Counted from the first letter of the stretch, positions 36,895-48,395 are shown. The stretch is 64,000 nucleotides of DNA from Caballeronia calidae (GCF_900044055.2 NZ_FCOX02000017.1:62001-126000); one strand, 5' to 3'. Program-made: numbers and translations. Notes: generated from the sequence alone by a model not told the origin.

Positions 36895-37767
36895 ATGCGT
36901 ATCATCCTGATCACCGGTATCTCCGGTTCCGGCAAGTCTGTCGCGCTGAACGCCCTGGAAGACGTGGGCTACTATTGCGTCGACAATCTGCCGCCGCGTT
37001 TTCTCCCCGACCTCGCCGCCTATCTCGCGAAAGAAGGCCAGGCACGCCTCGCCGTCGCGATCGACGCGCGCTCGAGCCACTCGCTCGATGAGGTGCCAAG
37101 CATCATCAACAAGCTCTCGAGCGATTACGACCTGCGCGTGCTGTTCCTCAACGCGAGCACGCAGTCGCTCATCCAGCGCTTTTCCGAGACGCGCCGGCGT
37201 CATCCGCTCTCCGGCCCGCCGATGCGCGAAGCCGATGTCGGCGTGCTGAACTCGCTCGCCGAAGCGATCGAGCGTGAACGCGAGCTCGTCGCCGGGCTCG
37301 CCGAGTACGGTCATCAGATCGACACGAGCAACCTTCGCGCGAACGTGTTGCGCGCCTGGGTCAAGCGCTTCGTCGAGACGGACGCCGCCGACCTCACGTT
37401 GATGTTCGAATCGTTCGGATTCAAGCGCGGGGTGCCGCTCGACGCCGATCTCATGTTCGACGTGCGCACGTTGCCGAATCCCTATTACGACCGCGAGCTT
37501 CGTCCTTTCACGGGTCTCGATCAGCCGGTCATCGACTTTCTCTCGGCGCAGCCGCTGGTCGGCGAGATGATCGACGACATCGGCGCGTTCGTCGGCAAGT
37601 GGCTGCCGCGTTTTCGCGACGACAACCGCAGCTATCTCACCGTCGCGATCGGCTGCACGGGCGGCCAGCATCGCTCGGTGTTCATCGCGGAGGCGCTCGC
37701 CGCGCGCTTTTGCGAGAAGGCAAATGTGATCGTGCGGCATCGTGACGCGCCCATCCCCGCCGGGTGA
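36895..37767 (+). CDS. rapZ: RNase adapter / nucleotide-binding protein RapZ
   Basis: 290 residues. Walker [14 protein letters not shown] near the N-terminus, YYCVDNLPP, and the C-terminal [13 protein letters not shown] motif are hallmarks of the RapZ/YvcJ family. In enterobacteria RapZ controls GlcN-6-P synthase through sRNA decay; whether it does so here is unknown. The frame is open to 36823, but the ATG at 36895 gives the family's N-terminus ([10 protein letters not shown]). Confidence 0.95.
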   Translation: MRIILITGISGSGKSVALNALEDVGYYCVDNLPPRFLPDLAAYLAKEGQARLAVAIDARSSHSLDEVPSIINKLSSDYDLRVLFLNASTQSLIQRFSETRRRHPLSGPPMREADVGVLNSLAEAIERERELVAGLAEYGHQIDTSNLRANVLRAWVKRFVETDAADLTLMFESFGFKRGVPLDADLMFDVRTLPNPYYDRELRPFTGLDQPVIDFLSAQPLVGEMIDDIGAFVGKWLPRFRDDNRSYLTVAIGCTGGQHRSVFIAEALAARFCEKANVIVRHRDAPIPAG

Positions 37768-37826
37768 GAGCGCGATCCACACGCGAACCCGATCGCCGCG
37801 CCGGCGGTCCACTCTGGAGGAGCGCG

Positions 37827-38459
37827 ATGTCCGCGAATCCTGTTTTGGCCGACTTGCCGCTGTTCCCGCTTCATACCGTGCTGTTTCCGGGCGGCCTGCT
37901 GCCGCTCAAGATTTTCGAGGCGCGCTATCTCGACATGGCACGCGAATGCCTGCGCGAGCAGACGCCGTTCGGCGTGTGCCTGCTGAAGAGCGGACACGAA
38001 GTGGCGTCACCGGGCGATCCGTCTGTGCCGGAGAACATCGGCTGTCTGGCCGAGATCTCGGAATGCGATGTCGATACCTTCGGGCTTCTGCTCGTTCAGG
38101 CGCGCGGCACCGAGCGCTTCCGGCTGACGGATCATCGCGTGGAGCCGAGCAACCTGCTCGTCGGCACGGCGGAATTGCTGGGCGAGGACCGGCCGCTGCA
38201 GGGCACCGAAGCGCTCGCGAAATTCGGCGCGTGCGCGGAAGTGCTGGAGCGCATCATCGATACGATCAAGGAGCGCGAGCCGCAGAACCTTCCGTTCGTT
38301 GAGCCGTTCCTGTACGACGATCCCACCTGGGTATCCAACCGCCTCGCCGAAATCCTGCCGATCCCGATGCGCGCCCGCCAGAAGCTCATGGAGCTGATGG
38401 ACGCCGGCGCGCGCATCGACGTGGTGCATCACTACATGCAGCACCATCAGTTGCTTTAG
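37827..38459 (+). CDS. Lon N-terminal (substrate-binding) domain protein
   Basis: 210 residues consisting essentially of one LON_substr_bdg domain (ADLPLFPLHTVLFPGG, IFEARYLDM, FGVCLLKSG) and a helical C-terminus (RARQKLMELMDAG). No ATPase or protease domain is present. GGAGGAG precedes ATG 37827. Stand-alone Lon-N proteins are widespread and of unclear function. Its last codons overlap the convergent mutY stop by 4 bp. Confidence 0.9.
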   Translation: MSANPVLADLPLFPLHTVLFPGGLLPLKIFEARYLDMARECLREQTPFGVCLLKSGHEVASPGDPSVPENIGCLAEISECDVDTFGLLLVQARGTERFRLTDHRVEPSNLLVGTAELLGEDRPLQGTEALAKFGACAEVLERIIDTIKEREPQNLPFVEPFLYDDPTWVSNRLAEILPIPMRARQKLMELMDAGARIDVVHHYMQHHQLL

Positions 38460-39517
38460 ATGAGCGAGCCGGTCAGCGCGTCGATCAGCTTGCGCACGGG
38501 CGCGGGCACGCCGTAGGCGTCGATGCGCGCGAGCGGCGCCCAGACGGTTTCGCAGTTCATCAGCTCACGCGGCGCATTGCGCGCTTCGCCGAGACGCGGC
38601 TCGATATCCAGCTTGAAGTGCGTGAACGCATGCGATAGCGGGGCGAGACGCTGAAGCTGCGCGTCGGCGCCGAGGCTTTGCGCGACTTCCGCCAACGCGG
38701 CTTCGTCCGCCGCTTCGGGAAGACTCCACAGGCCGCCCCATATGCCGGTCGACGGACGTTTCTGCAGCAGGATCGAATCGCCGTCCTTCAGCACCAGCAT
38801 CCACGTCTTTCGCGTCGGCACGGCTTTCTTCGGGCGCGCCGCCGGCAGCTCGCGCTGGCGTCCCTCGACCTTCGCCACGCAATCCGACGCGAACGGACAG
38901 CGCGCGCAGTCCGGCTTGCCGCGCACGCAGAGCGTCGCGCCGAGGTCCATCAGACCTTGCGTGTACGCGGTCACTTCGTCCTTGTTCGCGGCATCGGGCA
39001 ACAGCGATTCCGCGAGCGACCACATCGCATTCTCGACGCGCTTCTCGCCCGGGAATCCGTCGATGCCGAACACGCGCGCGAGCACGCGCTTCACATTGCC
39101 GTCGAGAATCGTCGCGCGCGCGCCGAACGCGAACGACGCGATCGCCGCCGCCGTCGAGCGCCCGATGCCCGGCAGCTCGGCGAGTTCATCGACCGTCCGT
39201 GGAAACGCGCCGCCGCGCTCGTGCGCGACGACCTGCGCGCAGCGATGCAGATTGCGCGCGCGCGAGTAGTAGCCGAGGCCGGCCCACAGCGCCATGACGT
39301 CGTCGATGGGCGCATCGGCGAGTGCCGTCACCGTCGGAAAGCGTTCGAGAAAGCGTGCGTAGTACGGAATGACGGTCGAGACCTGCGTCTGCTGCAGCAT
39401 GATCTCCGACAGCCAGATGCGATACGCATCGCGCGTGTTCTGCCACGGCAGATCGTGGCGGCCGTGGATGCGTTGCCACGCGATGAGGCGTGACGAAAAT
39501 TCGGTGAGAGCGAGCAT
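38456..39517 (-). CDS. mutY: A/G-specific adenine glycosylase
   Basis: 353 residues. Catalytic Glu in LSEIMLQQTQV, HhH motif ELPGIGRSTAAAI with catalytic Asp in ILDGNVKRV, and 4Fe-4S ligands CVRGKPDCARCPFASDC. The C-terminal Nudix-like domain (SILLQKRPSTGIWGGLWSLP) recognises 8-oxoG. It removes A mispaired with 8-oxoG. It follows mutM by only 6 bp on the same strand, so the two GO-repair glycosylases are co-transcribed. Confidence 0.97.
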   Translation of the reverse strand: MLALTEFSSRLIAWQRIHGRHDLPWQNTRDAYRIWLSEIMLQQTQVSTVIPYYARFLERFPTVTALADAPIDDVMALWAGLGYYSRARNLHRCAQVVAHERGGAFPRTVDELAELPGIGRSTAAAIASFAFGARATILDGNVKRVLARVFGIDGFPGEKRVENAMWSLAESLLPDAANKDEVTAYTQGLMDLGATLCVRGKPDCARCPFASDCVAKVEGRQRELPAARPKKAVPTRKTWMLVLKDGDSILLQKRPSTGIWGGLWSLPEAADEAALAEVAQSLGADAQLQRLAPLSHAFTHFKLDIEPRLGEARNAPRELMNCETVWAPLARIDAYGVPAPVRKLIDALTGSLI

Positions 39518-39523
39518 CGGAAC

Positions 39524-40354
39524 TTAGCGTTGGCAGCGCGGACAAAAGTACGTCGAGCGCTGTCCTTGGACGATTTGCCTGATCGCCGTCCCGCAGACGT
39601 GGCACGGCAGGCCCGCGCGATCATAGACGAAATAGTCGAGCTGGAAGTAGCCCGACTCACCGTTGCTGCCGACGAAATCGCGCAGCGTGCTGCCGCCCTT
39701 GTCGATAGCGGCGGCGAGCGTCACGCGCACCGCGTCCGCGAGCAGGTCGTAGCGAACGAGGGAGATGCGCCCGGCCGCGGTGGTCGGCCGGATGCCCGCG
39801 CGAAACAGGCTCTCCGACGCATAGATATTCCCCACGCCCACGACGATTCCGCCCGCGAGCAGCGCCTGCTTCACCGACACTTTGCGCCCGCGCGTCTCGC
39901 GAAACAGCAGCGTGCCGGAAAACTCCGGCGAAAACGGCTCGACGCCGAGACTCGCGAGCAACGGATGATCGAGCACGTCGCCGTCGGCGCGCGGATGCCA
40001 GAGGATCGCGCCGAAGCGGCGCGGATCGCGAAAGCGCAGGATGAAATCGTCGAACACGATATCGACGTGATCGTGCTTCGCCGCTTCGGGCGGTCTCGGC
40101 ACATGGCGCAACACGCGCAGCGTGCCCGTCATGCCGAGATGAACGATCAGCCAGCCTTCGGCGGTTTCGAACAGCAGATACTTGCCGCGCCGCTCGACTT
40201 TCTCGATCTTCAGATGTCCGAGCGTCTTCGGAAGATGGTGCGGGATGGGCCAGCGCAACGCGGGCGTGCGCACATCGACGTGCTCGATGCGGCGTCCGGC
40301 GACGTAGGGTTCGATTCCCCGGCGGGTGACTTCGACTTCCGGCAGTTCGGGCAT
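39524..40354 (-). CDS. mutM: Formamidopyrimidine-DNA glycosylase
   Basis: 276 residues. The N-terminus MPELPEVEV supplies the Pro/Glu catalytic residues; RRGKYLLF carries the conserved Lys; [11 protein letters not shown] is the H2TH region; and the C-terminal zinc finger CHVCG...CPRC is complete. It excises 8-oxoG and FaPy. ATG 40354 sets Pro as residue 2, which is required for catalysis, so the longer frame to 40456 is excluded. Confidence 0.97.
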   Translation of the reverse strand: MPELPEVEVTRRGIEPYVAGRRIEHVDVRTPALRWPIPHHLPKTLGHLKIEKVERRGKYLLFETAEGWLIVHLGMTGTLRVLRHVPRPPEAAKHDHVDIVFDDFILRFRDPRRFGAILWHPRADGDVLDHPLLASLGVEPFSPEFSGTLLFRETRGRKVSVKQALLAGGIVVGVGNIYASESLFRAGIRPTTAAGRISLVRYDLLADAVRVTLAAAIDKGGSTLRDFVGSNGESGYFQLDYFVYDRAGLPCHVCGTAIRQIVQGQRSTYFCPRCQR

Positions 40355-40439
40355 TTTTCTGGAAAGAGACTTGCTGGGGCGAGTGTGCCGGTATTTTAGC
40401 GACCGCGTTACAATCGACTGAAACATCGTCTGGATTTCC

Positions 40440-42299
40440 ATGAACTCGTTCGTCATGAAGCTGTTTGCGAAGCGTCAGACCCGCTCGGCGCATTCGTTCG
40501 CCATGCCAATGTCGCGAATCGCCGGCGCCGTCGCGCTCGCGATGGCCGCGCTCACGTTCGCTCCCGCGTATGCTCAGCAGCCCAACGCGACGCCCGTTCC
40601 GAGCGCCGACGATCAATCGGACGCGCAAAGCGCGGCGGACTTGTTGACCGCACCTGTGAGCGGCGCGGAATCGCAGGATTTGCCGAACGTGGCGATGTCC
40701 AGCCAGATCGTGTTCCAGGTTCTTGCGGCCGAAGTCGCATTGCAGCGCGGCCAGCCGGCGCCTGCCTATCAGACGTACCTGGCCCTCGCCCGCGACACAC
40801 ACGACCCGCGCTTCGCGCAGCGGGCCACCGAAATCGCGATCGCGGCGCAAAGCCCGAACGATGCGCTCACCTCGGCGCAACTCTGGCAGCAGTTCGCACC
40901 GCATTCGGATCGCGCGGCACAATTGAGCGCATCGCTTCTGATCGTCGCCGGCAAGCCGGAAGACGCGAAGCCCACGCTCGAGCGCGAGCTTGCGAAGGTA
41001 GCGCCGGAGCAGCGCGGCGAGGCCCTCCTTTCCTTGCAGACCTTGCTCGCGCGCGGGCCGAACCGCACCGGCGGTCTCAACGTGCTCAAAGACCTGACGA
41101 AAAACGATCAGGACCGGCCCGAGGCGCACCTCGCGCTCGCACGCCAGCAATTGGTCGCCGACGATCAGCCGGGCGCGAAGGCCTCGCTCGAAAAAGCGCT
41201 GCAACTCAAACCGGACTATCTGCCGGCCGCGCTGACGCTCGCGCGCATGGGCCCTGAAGAGCGCAAGGAAGGCATCGCTTCGTTCGAGAGATACGTCGAC
41301 AAGAATCCGAAATCGCATGATGCACGGCTCGCGCTCGCGCAGCTTTATTTGTCGGCGGACAGGCTCGACGACGCGCAGAAGCAGTTCGAGATCATGCGCA
41401 AGAACGATCCGAAAGACCTGACGCCGTTGATGGCGCTCGCGCTCATCAACATCCAGAAGAAGCAGTTCGACAAGGCACAGGAATTTCTGAACCTCTACGC
41501 GAAGACCGCGGAGAGCACGCCTGGCGCGGATCCGGGCCAGGCGTATATCTATCTCGCGCAACTGGCGCTGGAACAGAAGAACGATGCCGTCGCGAGCCAG
41601 TGGCTCGACAAGATTCCGCGCACCAGCCAGCAATATCTGCCCGCGCAGATCACGCGCGCGCAACTGCTCGCGAAGCAAGGCAAGGTCGACGACGCACGGG
41701 CGCTCATCGGCAACCTGCAAAGCTCCGATCCTCGCGATCTCGCGCTGCTCGCGCGCACGGACTCGGCCATTCTCTTCGAGGCGCATCGCTACAAGGAAGC
41801 CGAAGCGAATCTCGCGAAAGCGGTGGCGGCGTTCCCCGACGATCCCGATCTCGTCTACGACTACGCGATGGCCGCCGAAAAGAACGGTCATTACGACGTC
41901 ATGGAGACGCAACTCCGCACGCTGATGCGCACGCAGCCCAACAATCCGCAGGCGTACAACGCACTCGGCTATTCGCTCGTCGATCGCAATCAGCGGCTCG
42001 ACGAAGCGGTGAAGCTGATCGAAAAGGCGGTCACGCTCGCGCCGAATGATGCGTTCATCATGGACAGTCTCGGCTGGGCGCGCTTCCGCCAGGGCAATTC
42101 GGCCGAGGCGGAGAAGATTCTCAAGAACGCTTACAACCTTCAGCCGAATGCCGAAATCGGCGCGCATCTTGGCGAGGTCCAGTGGAAATCGGGACAGCAG
42201 GATCAGGCGCGCGCGACGTGGCGTCAGGCGCAAAAGCTCGAACCCGATAACGACACGCTCGTCAAAACGCTAAAACGACTCCAGGTGAACGATCTCTGA
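40440..42299 (+). CDS. Exported tetratricopeptide-repeat protein
   Basis: 619 residues. A signal sequence ([15 protein letters not shown], cleavage about AYA|QQ) is followed by many TPR units through the C-terminus, clearest in [31 protein letters not shown] and in [21 protein letters not shown]. The true start may be one of several Mets in the first 24 residues. It is divergent from mutM and coupled to lolB by TGATG, so a role in envelope assembly is likely but unproven. Confidence 0.88.
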   Translation: MNSFVMKLFAKRQTRSAHSFAMPMSRIAGAVALAMAALTFAPAYAQQPNATPVPSADDQSDAQSAADLLTAPVSGAESQDLPNVAMSSQIVFQVLAAEVALQRGQPAPAYQTYLALARDTHDPRFAQRATEIAIAAQSPNDALTSAQLWQQFAPHSDRAAQLSASLLIVAGKPEDAKPTLERELAKVAPEQRGEALLSLQTLLARGPNRTGGLNVLKDLTKNDQDRPEAHLALARQQLVADDQPGAKASLEKALQLKPDYLPAALTLARMGPEERKEGIASFERYVDKNPKSHDARLALAQLYLSADRLDDAQKQFEIMRKNDPKDLTPLMALALINIQKKQFDKAQEFLNLYAKTAESTPGADPGQAYIYLAQLALEQKNDAVASQWLDKIPRTSQQYLPAQITRAQLLAKQGKVDDARALIGNLQSSDPRDLALLARTDSAILFEAHRYKEAEANLAKAVAAFPDDPDLVYDYAMAAEKNGHYDVMETQLRTLMRTQPNNPQAYNALGYSLVDRNQRLDEAVKLIEKAVTLAPNDAFIMDSLGWARFRQGNSAEAEKILKNAYNLQPNAEIGAHLGEVQWKSGQQDQARATWRQAQKLEPDNDTLVKTLKRLQVNDL

Positions 42300-42934
42300 T
42301 GGCATTCGATTTCATCGCCGGCGCGCACCGCATGCATCTGCGACGCGGCGCGCTCGGGCTTGCGGCAACCGCCGCGCTGGTGCTGTCGGGGTGCGCGGTC
42401 CAGCCGCGCGTACCGACGACGACGAACGCAACCACATCGCTCGCTACACAGACGAGCCGTGCGTATCACGGACGATTCGCCGTGCAGTACAACGACCAGA
42501 ACGGCGTGCAACGCAACGCGTACGGCAACTTCGACTGGCAGGAAACGGGCGACACGGTCACGCTGCAGTTGCGCAATCCGCTCGGCCAGACAATGGCCAT
42601 CGTGACTTCATCGCCGTCGCTCGCCACGCTCGAGTTGCCGAATCGTCAGCCGGTGAGCGCCGACAACGTGTCCCAACTGATGCAGAACACGCTCGGCTTC
42701 GCGCTGCCGGTCGAAGGGCTGCGTTATTGGCTGCAGCCGTCGGCCGCGCCGACGTCGCGCGCGCAGACGACGCTCGATCCCGAAGCGAACAATGGCCGTC
42801 CGAAGGAAATCAAGCAGGATGGATGGACCATCGACTATCTGGCCTATGCCGACGCGCCCGCAGCCGGCGTGAAGCGCGTGAATCTCGTGCGCAACGAACC
42901 GCCGCTCGACATCAAGCTCGTGCTCGATCAATAA
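42299..42934 (+). CDS. lolB: Outer-membrane lipoprotein insertion protein LolB
   Basis: 211 residues (ATG within the TPR stop, TGATG; an internal ATG at 42332 gives a more typical signal length). The lipobox LSGC puts the lipidated Cys at residue 32 (21 from the second start). The LolB fold follows, including [25 protein letters not shown] and the GLRYWLQ region. It receives lipoproteins from LolA and inserts them in the outer membrane. ispE follows after 19 bp, as is usual. Confidence 0.92.
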   Translation: MAFDFIAGAHRMHLRRGALGLAATAALVLSGCAVQPRVPTTTNATTSLATQTSRAYHGRFAVQYNDQNGVQRNAYGNFDWQETGDTVTLQLRNPLGQTMAIVTSSPSLATLELPNRQPVSADNVSQLMQNTLGFALPVEGLRYWLQPSAAPTSRAQTTLDPEANNGRPKEIKQDGWTIDYLAYADAPAAGVKRVNLVRNEPPLDIKLVLDQ

Positions 42935-42953
42935 CTTCGCAGCTGCATTACGC

Positions 42954-43835
42954 ATGTCCGCATCCAACGATTCGCTCCGTGACTGCCTCGCACCCGCGAA
43001 GCTGAACCTTTTCCTGCACATCACGGGCCGCCGCCCGGATGGCTATCACTCGCTGCAGACCGTCTTCCAGTTGCTCGACTGGGGTGATCGGCTGCACTTC
43101 ACCCGTCGCGACGACGGCATCGTCACGCGCAAGACGGACGTGCCGGGCGTGCCCGAAGCCGATGATCTCATCGTGCGGGCCGCTCGATTGCTTCAGCAGC
43201 ACACGGGCACGAAGTTCGGCGTGGAGATCGAGATCGACAAGCGTCTGCCCATGGGCGCGGGCCTCGGCGGAGGCAGTTCCGACGCTGCGACTACTCTTTT
43301 TGCGTTAAATCGTCTCTGGGGTGTTGATCTTTCGCGTGAGATTCTGCAGAATCTCGGCCTGCAACTCGGCGCGGACGTGCCGTTTTTTGTCTTCGGGCAA
43401 AATGCATTCGCAGAAGGTGTGGGTGAAGCGCTCCAGGCAGTCAAACTGCCAAAACGCTTCTTCCTGGTAGTCACGCCCGATGTTCACGTCCCGACCGCGG
43501 CGATTTTCTCCGAAAAAAGCTTGACACGGGATACGAAAGTCGTCACAATGATGGACTTTCTTGCACAGCAAAGGTCAGACACAAACTGGCCAGACAGCTT
43601 CGGTCGAAACGACATGCAAGCTGTGGTTGCAGGAAAGTACGCGGAAGTTGCAAAGGTGCTCGAGTGGTTTTCCAATCTCGCACCGGCGCGAATGACCGGA
43701 TCTGGAGCAAGCGTGTTTGCTGCTTTCACCAGCCGAGCCGAAGCGGAAATGGCGCAAGCCAAGCTGCCGGCAAGCTGGAAGAGCGTGGTAACGGCAAGCC
43801 TGGATTCGCATCCTCTCTTTGCTTTCGCGTCATAA
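42954..43835 (+). CDS. ispE: 4-diphosphocytidyl-2-C-methyl-D-erythritol kinase
   Basis: 293 residues, GHMP kinase. N-terminal [22 protein letters not shown] contains the catalytic Lys/His region, the ATP loop is [15 protein letters not shown], and the C-terminal motif is [12 protein letters not shown]. It catalyses the fourth step of the MEP isoprenoid pathway. The 3' half of the gene is visibly less GC-rich than its neighbours. tRNA-Gln follows 52 bp later. Confidence 0.97.
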   Translation: MSASNDSLRDCLAPAKLNLFLHITGRRPDGYHSLQTVFQLLDWGDRLHFTRRDDGIVTRKTDVPGVPEADDLIVRAARLLQQHTGTKFGVEIEIDKRLPMGAGLGGGSSDAATTLFALNRLWGVDLSREILQNLGLQLGADVPFFVFGQNAFAEGVGEALQAVKLPKRFFLVVTPDVHVPTAAIFSEKSLTRDTKVVTMMDFLAQQRSDTNWPDSFGRNDMQAVVAGKYAEVAKVLEWFSNLAPARMTGSGASVFAAFTSRAEAEMAQAKLPASWKSVVTASLDSHPLFAFAS

Positions 43836-43887
43836 AGTTTTGTTTTGTCGGTATGTCCTCACTTCCGGCAAGACTCAGAGTTAGTGT

Positions 43888-43964
43888 AGGGGAGTCGCCA
43901 AGTTGGTCAAGGCACCGGATTTTGATTCCGGCATGCGAGGGTTCGAGTCCTTCCTCCCCTGCCA
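43888..43964 (+). tRNA. tRNA-Gln (anticodon TTG)
   Basis: 77 nt. Acceptor arms AGGGGAG and CTCCCCT pair fully, discriminator G and encoded CCA follow. The anticodon stem CCGGA/TCCGG encloses TTTTGAT with anticodon TTG. The T loop is GTTCGAGTC. It lies between ispE and prs, the usual place in Burkholderiales. Confidence 0.97.
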
Positions 43965-44012
43965 TTCTTTCTAGCAGTTATCTACTCGCCCCCAGCCGCA
44001 GACAGGTGCACG

Positions 44013-44966
44013 ATGAGCAGTGACGGCCTGATGGTTTTTACTGGCAACGCAAATCCCGCGCTAGCCCAGGAAGTCGTCAAAATCCTTGGAATCCCTCTCG
44101 GCAAAGCAATGGTCAGCCGCTTCTCAGACGGCGAGATCATGGTCGAGATTCAGGAAAACGTTCGAGGCAAAGACGTATTCGTTCTGCAGTCCACCTGCGC
44201 CCCCACGAACGACAACCTGATGGAACTGATGATCATGGTCGATGCGCTCAAGCGCGCATCCGCAGGCCGGATCACCGCAGCCATCCCCTACTTCGGCTAT
44301 GCGCGTCAGGACCGCCGTCCGCGTTCCGCGCGAGTGGCCATCTCGGCGAAGGTCGTCGCGAACATGCTGGAAATTGCCGGCGTCGATCGCGTGATCACCA
44401 TGGACCTTCACGCCGACCAGATTCAAGGCTTCTTCGACATCCCCGTCGACAACATCTACGCTACCCCCGTTCTTCTCGGCGATCTGCGCAAGCAGAACCA
44501 TGATCATCTGCTGGTCGTGTCGCCGGACGTCGGCGGCGTGGTGCGCGCGCGTGCGCTCGCCAAGCAGTTGAACACGGATCTCGCGATCATCGACAAGCGC
44601 CGTCCGAAGGCGAATGTCGCCGAGGTGATGAATATCATCGGTGAAGTGGAAGGCCGCACCTGCGTGATCATGGACGACATGGTCGATACCGCCGGCACGC
44701 TGTGCAAGGCCGCACAAGTGCTGAAGGCGCGCGGCGCGAAGCAGGTCTTCGCCTACGCCACGCACCCGGTGCTTTCGGGTGGCGCGGCTGAGCGCATCAC
44801 GGCGTCGGAGCTGGATGAGCTCGTCGTCACGGATACCATCCCGCTGTCCGCCGAATCGCTGGCGTGCCCGAAGATCCGTCCGCTGTCGAGTGCGGGCCTG
44901 CTCGCGGAGACGTTCTCCCGAATCCGGCGCGGCGACTCGGTGATGTCGCTCTTCGCCGAGGGCTAA
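44013..44966 (+). CDS. prs: Ribose-phosphate pyrophosphokinase (PRPP synthetase)
   Basis: 317 residues. PRPP-binding motif [16 protein letters not shown], the N-terminal [10 protein letters not shown] and the catalytic flexible loop around DKRRPKAN are present, as is the class [17 protein letters not shown]. It makes PRPP from ribose-5-P and ATP for nucleotides, His and Trp. ATG 44013. A terminator follows at 44983. Confidence 0.97.
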   Translation: MSSDGLMVFTGNANPALAQEVVKILGIPLGKAMVSRFSDGEIMVEIQENVRGKDVFVLQSTCAPTNDNLMELMIMVDALKRASAGRITAAIPYFGYARQDRRPRSARVAISAKVVANMLEIAGVDRVITMDLHADQIQGFFDIPVDNIYATPVLLGDLRKQNHDHLLVVSPDVGGVVRARALAKQLNTDLAIIDKRRPKANVAEVMNIIGEVEGRTCVIMDDMVDTAGTLCKAAQVLKARGAKQVFAYATHPVLSGGAAERITASELDELVVTDTIPLSAESLACPKIRPLSSAGLLAETFSRIRRGDSVMSLFAEG

Positions 44967-44982
44967 ACAGAATTGAGCAAGG

Positions 44983-45009
44983 AACGCGAAGCACACGCTT
45001 CGCGTTTTT
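44983..45009 (+). terminator. Rho-independent terminator after prs
   Basis: A 10-bp stem AACGCGAAGC / GCTTCGCGTT with an ACAC loop and a five-T run, 17 bp after the prs stop. Confidence 0.88.
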
Positions 45010-45117
45010 GCATGATCGGCGCGAACGGACGAAGGTTCGCGTCGCTTGTTGTGGGATCACATATTTTCGATGATCCCGGTTTCCCTGCCTGGTCGCGGGC
45101 AGATATAGGAGTCAAAC

Positions 45118-45735
45118 ATGAAAGTCGTCGCTTTTGAGCGTAGCAAGCAAGGTACGGGTGCGAGCCGCCGCCTGCGCAACTCGGGCAAGACCCCGGGTAT
45201 CGTGTACGGTGGTGAGAAGGACGTCGAACTGGTCGAACTCGATCACAACGCCCTGTGGCACGCCCTGAAGAAAGAAGTTTTCCACTCGTCGATTCTCGAT
45301 CTGGAACTGGCCGGCAAGTCGCAACAGGTTCTGCTGCGCGACGTGCAATACCACCCGTTCAAGCAGCTCGTGCTGCATGTGGACTTCCAGCGCGTCGACG
45401 CGAAGAAGAAGCTGCACACCAAGGTGCCGCTGCACTTCATGAACCAGGAAACCAACCCGGCCGTGAAGCTGTCGGGCGCGGTGATCTCGCACGTCGTGAC
45501 GGAACTGGAAGTGGAATGCCTGCCGGCAGACCTGCCTGAGTTCCTCGAAATCGATCTGGCGAAGATCGAAGCCGGCCAGACGATGCACGCAAAGGACATC
45601 CCGCTGCCGAAGGGCGTGAGCCTGACGGTTGCCGTCGCGGCGGAAAACCCGGTGGTCGCATCGGCGACGGTTCCGGCTGCAGTCGTGTCGGATACGGCTG
45701 GCGAAGCTGAAGGCGAAAAGCCGGCGGCCGAGTAA
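45118..45735 (+). CDS. rplY: 50S ribosomal protein L25 (CTC family)
   Basis: 205 residues: an N-terminal L25 5S-rRNA-binding domain ([31 protein letters not shown]) and a C-terminal TL5/CTC beta domain to about residue 180, then an Ala/Glu-rich tail. This is the long general-stress (CTC) form rather than the 94-residue E. coli form. AGGAG lies 7 nt before the ATG. Confidence 0.96.
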   Translation: MKVVAFERSKQGTGASRRLRNSGKTPGIVYGGEKDVELVELDHNALWHALKKEVFHSSILDLELAGKSQQVLLRDVQYHPFKQLVLHVDFQRVDAKKKLHTKVPLHFMNQETNPAVKLSGAVISHVVTELEVECLPADLPEFLEIDLAKIEAGQTMHAKDIPLPKGVSLTVAVAAENPVVASATVPAAVVSDTAGEAEGEKPAAE

Positions 45736-45787
45736 GCAAGCGGAACACCGCTATCCTCTCGATCCGTTCGCAAGAACGGTCGACGTG

Positions 45788-45822
45788 ACCCGCCGGCGCG
45801 CAAGCCCCGGCGGGTTTTTTTT
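45788..45822 (+). terminator. Rho-independent terminator after rplY
   Basis: A 9-bp stem ACCCGCCGG / CCGGCGGGT, loop of 10 nt, then eight T residues. Confidence 0.9.
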
Positions 45823-45840
45823 CGTTCTACATGATTCGAC

Positions 45841-46443
45841 ATGATCAAGCTGATCGTCGGCCTGGGCAATCCGGGCGCCGAATACACTGCGACCCGGCAT
45901 AACGCGGGATTCTGGTTCGCCGACCAGTTCGCACGCGATGCCGGCGCGACGCTGCGCGACGAACGCCGTTTCCACGGCTTCTATGGCAAGGGACGCCTGC
46001 ATGGCCACGAAGTGCATCTGCTCGAGCCGCAGACGTTCATGAACCGTTCGGGACAATCGGTGGTCGCGCTCGCGCAGTTCTTCAAGATTCTGCCGGACGA
46101 GATTCTTGTCGCGCACGACGAACTCGATCTGCCGCCCGGCACCGTCAAAATGAAACTCGGCGGCGGCAGCGGCGGACACAACGGCCTGAAAGACATATCC
46201 GCGCATCTGTCGTCGCAGCAATACTGGCGGCTGCGCATCGGCATCGGGCATCCGCGCGATCTGATTTCCGAAGGCGCGCGCGCGGGCGCGAAGCCCGATG
46301 TCGCGAATTTCGTGCTCAAGCCGCCGCGCCGCGAGGAACAGGATGTGATCGATCAGTCGATCGAGCGCGCGCTCGCCGTGATGCCCTTCGTCGTCGCGGG
46401 CGAAACCGAGCGCGCAATGATGAACCTGCACCGCAATTCCTGA
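45841..46443 (+). CDS. pth: Peptidyl-tRNA hydrolase
   Basis: 200 residues. [19 protein letters not shown] holds the catalytic Asn and His, HDELDLPPG the Asp, and [12 protein letters not shown] the tRNA-binding stretch. It recycles stalled peptidyl-tRNA. It begins after the rplY terminator; hisC follows 13 bp later. Confidence 0.97.
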   Translation: MIKLIVGLGNPGAEYTATRHNAGFWFADQFARDAGATLRDERRFHGFYGKGRLHGHEVHLLEPQTFMNRSGQSVVALAQFFKILPDEILVAHDELDLPPGTVKMKLGGGSGGHNGLKDISAHLSSQQYWRLRIGIGHPRDLISEGARAGAKPDVANFVLKPPRREEQDVIDQSIERALAVMPFVVAGETERAMMNLHRNS

Positions 46444-46456
46444 TTTGGAGCCGACC

Positions 46457-47524
46457 GTGAGCCGTTTCTGGAGCGATATCGTCCATCGTCTGACGCCCTA
46501 TGTGCCGGGCGAGCAACCCGCGCTGACGCATCCCGTCAAGCTCAACACCAACGAGAATCCTTATCCGCCGTCACCGCGCGTCGTCGATGCGATTCGGCGC
46601 GAACTCGGCGAGGACGGCGCGTCGCTGCGCAAGTATCCCGACCCGACCGCGCGCGCGCTTCGTGAGGCGGTGGCGAAGCATCACGGTCTGCGCATCGAGC
46701 AGGTGTTCGCGGGCAACGGCTCCGATGAAGTGCTCGCGCACGCATTCCAGGCGCTGCTCAAGCACGACAAGCCGATCCGCTTTCCTGACATCACGTACAG
46801 CTTCTATCCGGTCTATGCGCAGTTGTACGGCGTCGAGTACGAGACGATCCCGCTGAACGCGGATTTCGCGATCGATGTCGATGATTACCGCGCGCCGAAC
46901 GGCGGCGTGCTGCTGCCGAATCCGAACGCGCCGACGGGCCGCGCCCTGCCGCTGTCGGAAATCGAAGTGCTGCTGAACGCGAATCCCGATGTGCCGGTCA
47001 TAATCGATGAAGCGTATGTCGATTTCGGCGCGGAATCGGCTGTGAATTTGATCGATGCGTATCCGAACCTGCTCGTCGTGCAGACGACATCAAAAGCGCG
47101 TTCGCTGGCGGGCATGCGCGTGGGCTTTGCGTTCGGCGATCCGGCATTGATCGACGCGCTCACGCGCGTGAAGGACAGCTTCAACTCGTATCCGCTCGAT
47201 CGCCTCGCGCAAGCGGCCGCGCTCGCGTCGTACGAAGATCAGGCGTGGTTCGAGGAAAGCTGCGCGAAGGTCATCGCGAGCCGGGAGAAATTAACCGAGC
47301 AACTAAAGACGCTCGGTTTCGATGTCGTGCCGTCCGCGGCGAACTTCGTGTTCGCGAAGCATCCCGCGCACGACGCCGCGACGCTCGCTGCCGCGCTCAA
47401 GACGAAAGAGATTTTCGTGCGCCACTTCAAGTTGCCGCGCATCGATCAGCATCTGCGCATTTCGATCGGCACGCCCGTCGAATGCGATGCGCTCGTCGCG
47501 GCTTTGACCGAACTGATCGGCTAA
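46457..47524 (+). CDS. hisC: Histidinol-phosphate aminotransferase
   Basis: 355 residues from a GTG at 46457 with GGAG 6 nt upstream (MSRFWSDIV). Aminotransferase class I/II: the PLP Lys is in [26 protein letters not shown] is near the N-terminus, and the substrate-contact Arg is in HLRISIGT. It converts imidazole-acetol phosphate to histidinol phosphate. It sits apart from a his operon, so it may be a second hisC copy; this cannot be tested within the window. Confidence 0.93.
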   Translation: MSRFWSDIVHRLTPYVPGEQPALTHPVKLNTNENPYPPSPRVVDAIRRELGEDGASLRKYPDPTARALREAVAKHHGLRIEQVFAGNGSDEVLAHAFQALLKHDKPIRFPDITYSFYPVYAQLYGVEYETIPLNADFAIDVDDYRAPNGGVLLPNPNAPTGRALPLSEIEVLLNANPDVPVIIDEAYVDFGAESAVNLIDAYPNLLVVQTTSKARSLAGMRVGFAFGDPALIDALTRVKDSFNSYPLDRLAQAAALASYEDQAWFEESCAKVIASREKLTEQLKTLGFDVVPSAANFVFAKHPAHDAATLAAALKTKEIFVRHFKLPRIDQHLRISIGTPVECDALVAALTELIG

Positions 47525-47546
47525 AGAAGCGCAGAACGCGAAGGGC

Positions 47547-47807
<261 letters not shown>

Positions 47808-47888
47808 TCACTCTCTTGCGCCGGCTTCGAAGCCGGCATGACGCCCGCGCGCAATATCCGATGACGCTCCGGCGCGCGGGCCCGGCGC

Positions 47889-48395
47889 TCAGGGCGCCGC
47901 GGGATCCTTATGCGACAGAATACTCACTTTGTCGATCAGCCGCTTTTCCACCGACGGGAACACGAACTTGCTGACGTCGCCGCCGAGCTGCGCGATCTCG
48001 CGCACGATGGTGCCGGAAATGAACTGGTACTGATCGGACGGCGTCATGAACATCGTCTCGACATCGGGCAGCAGATAGCGGTTCATGCCGGCCATCTGGA
48101 ACTCATACTCGAAATCGGAGACGGCGCGCAGCCCGCGCACGATCACGCGCGCATTGTTCGTGCGCACGAAATCCTTCAATAGCCCGGTGAAACTGCTCAC
48201 GTGCACGTTGGGATAATGCCCGAGCACATCGTGCGCGATATCGAGCCGCTCCTGCAGCGAGAAAAACGGCTTCTTCGCGCGGCTGTCCGCGACGCCGACG
48301 ACGAGCTGATCGAAAATGCTCGATGCGCGCCGGACGATGTCTTCATGCCCGCGGGTGAGCGGGTCGAACGTACCCGGATACACGGCGACAACCAT
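47889..48395 (-). CDS. coaD: Phosphopantetheine adenylyltransferase
   Basis: 168 residues. The nucleotidyltransferase motif [14 protein letters not shown] at the N-terminus carries the T/HxGH site; the C-terminal [10 protein letters not shown] corresponds to ISSTxVR. It catalyses the penultimate step of CoA synthesis. It is preceded by rsmD on the same strand, the widespread rsmD-coaD order. Confidence 0.97.
   Translation of the reverse strand: MVVAVYPGTFDPLTRGHEDIVRRASSIFDQLVVGVADSRAKKPFFSLQERLDIAHDVLGHYPNVHVSSFTGLLKDFVRTNNARVIVRGLRAVSDFEYEFQMAGMNRYLLPDVETMFMTPSDQYQFISGTIVREIAQLGGDVSKFVFPSVEKRLIDKVSILSHKDPAAP

Noticed and set aside
39657..42233. 858-codon open frame on the minus strand across mutM and the TPR gene
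   Set aside because: Its right part is antisense to a convincing TPR protein and its composition (Arg/Leu-rich, no domain) is typical of GC-rich antisense frames.
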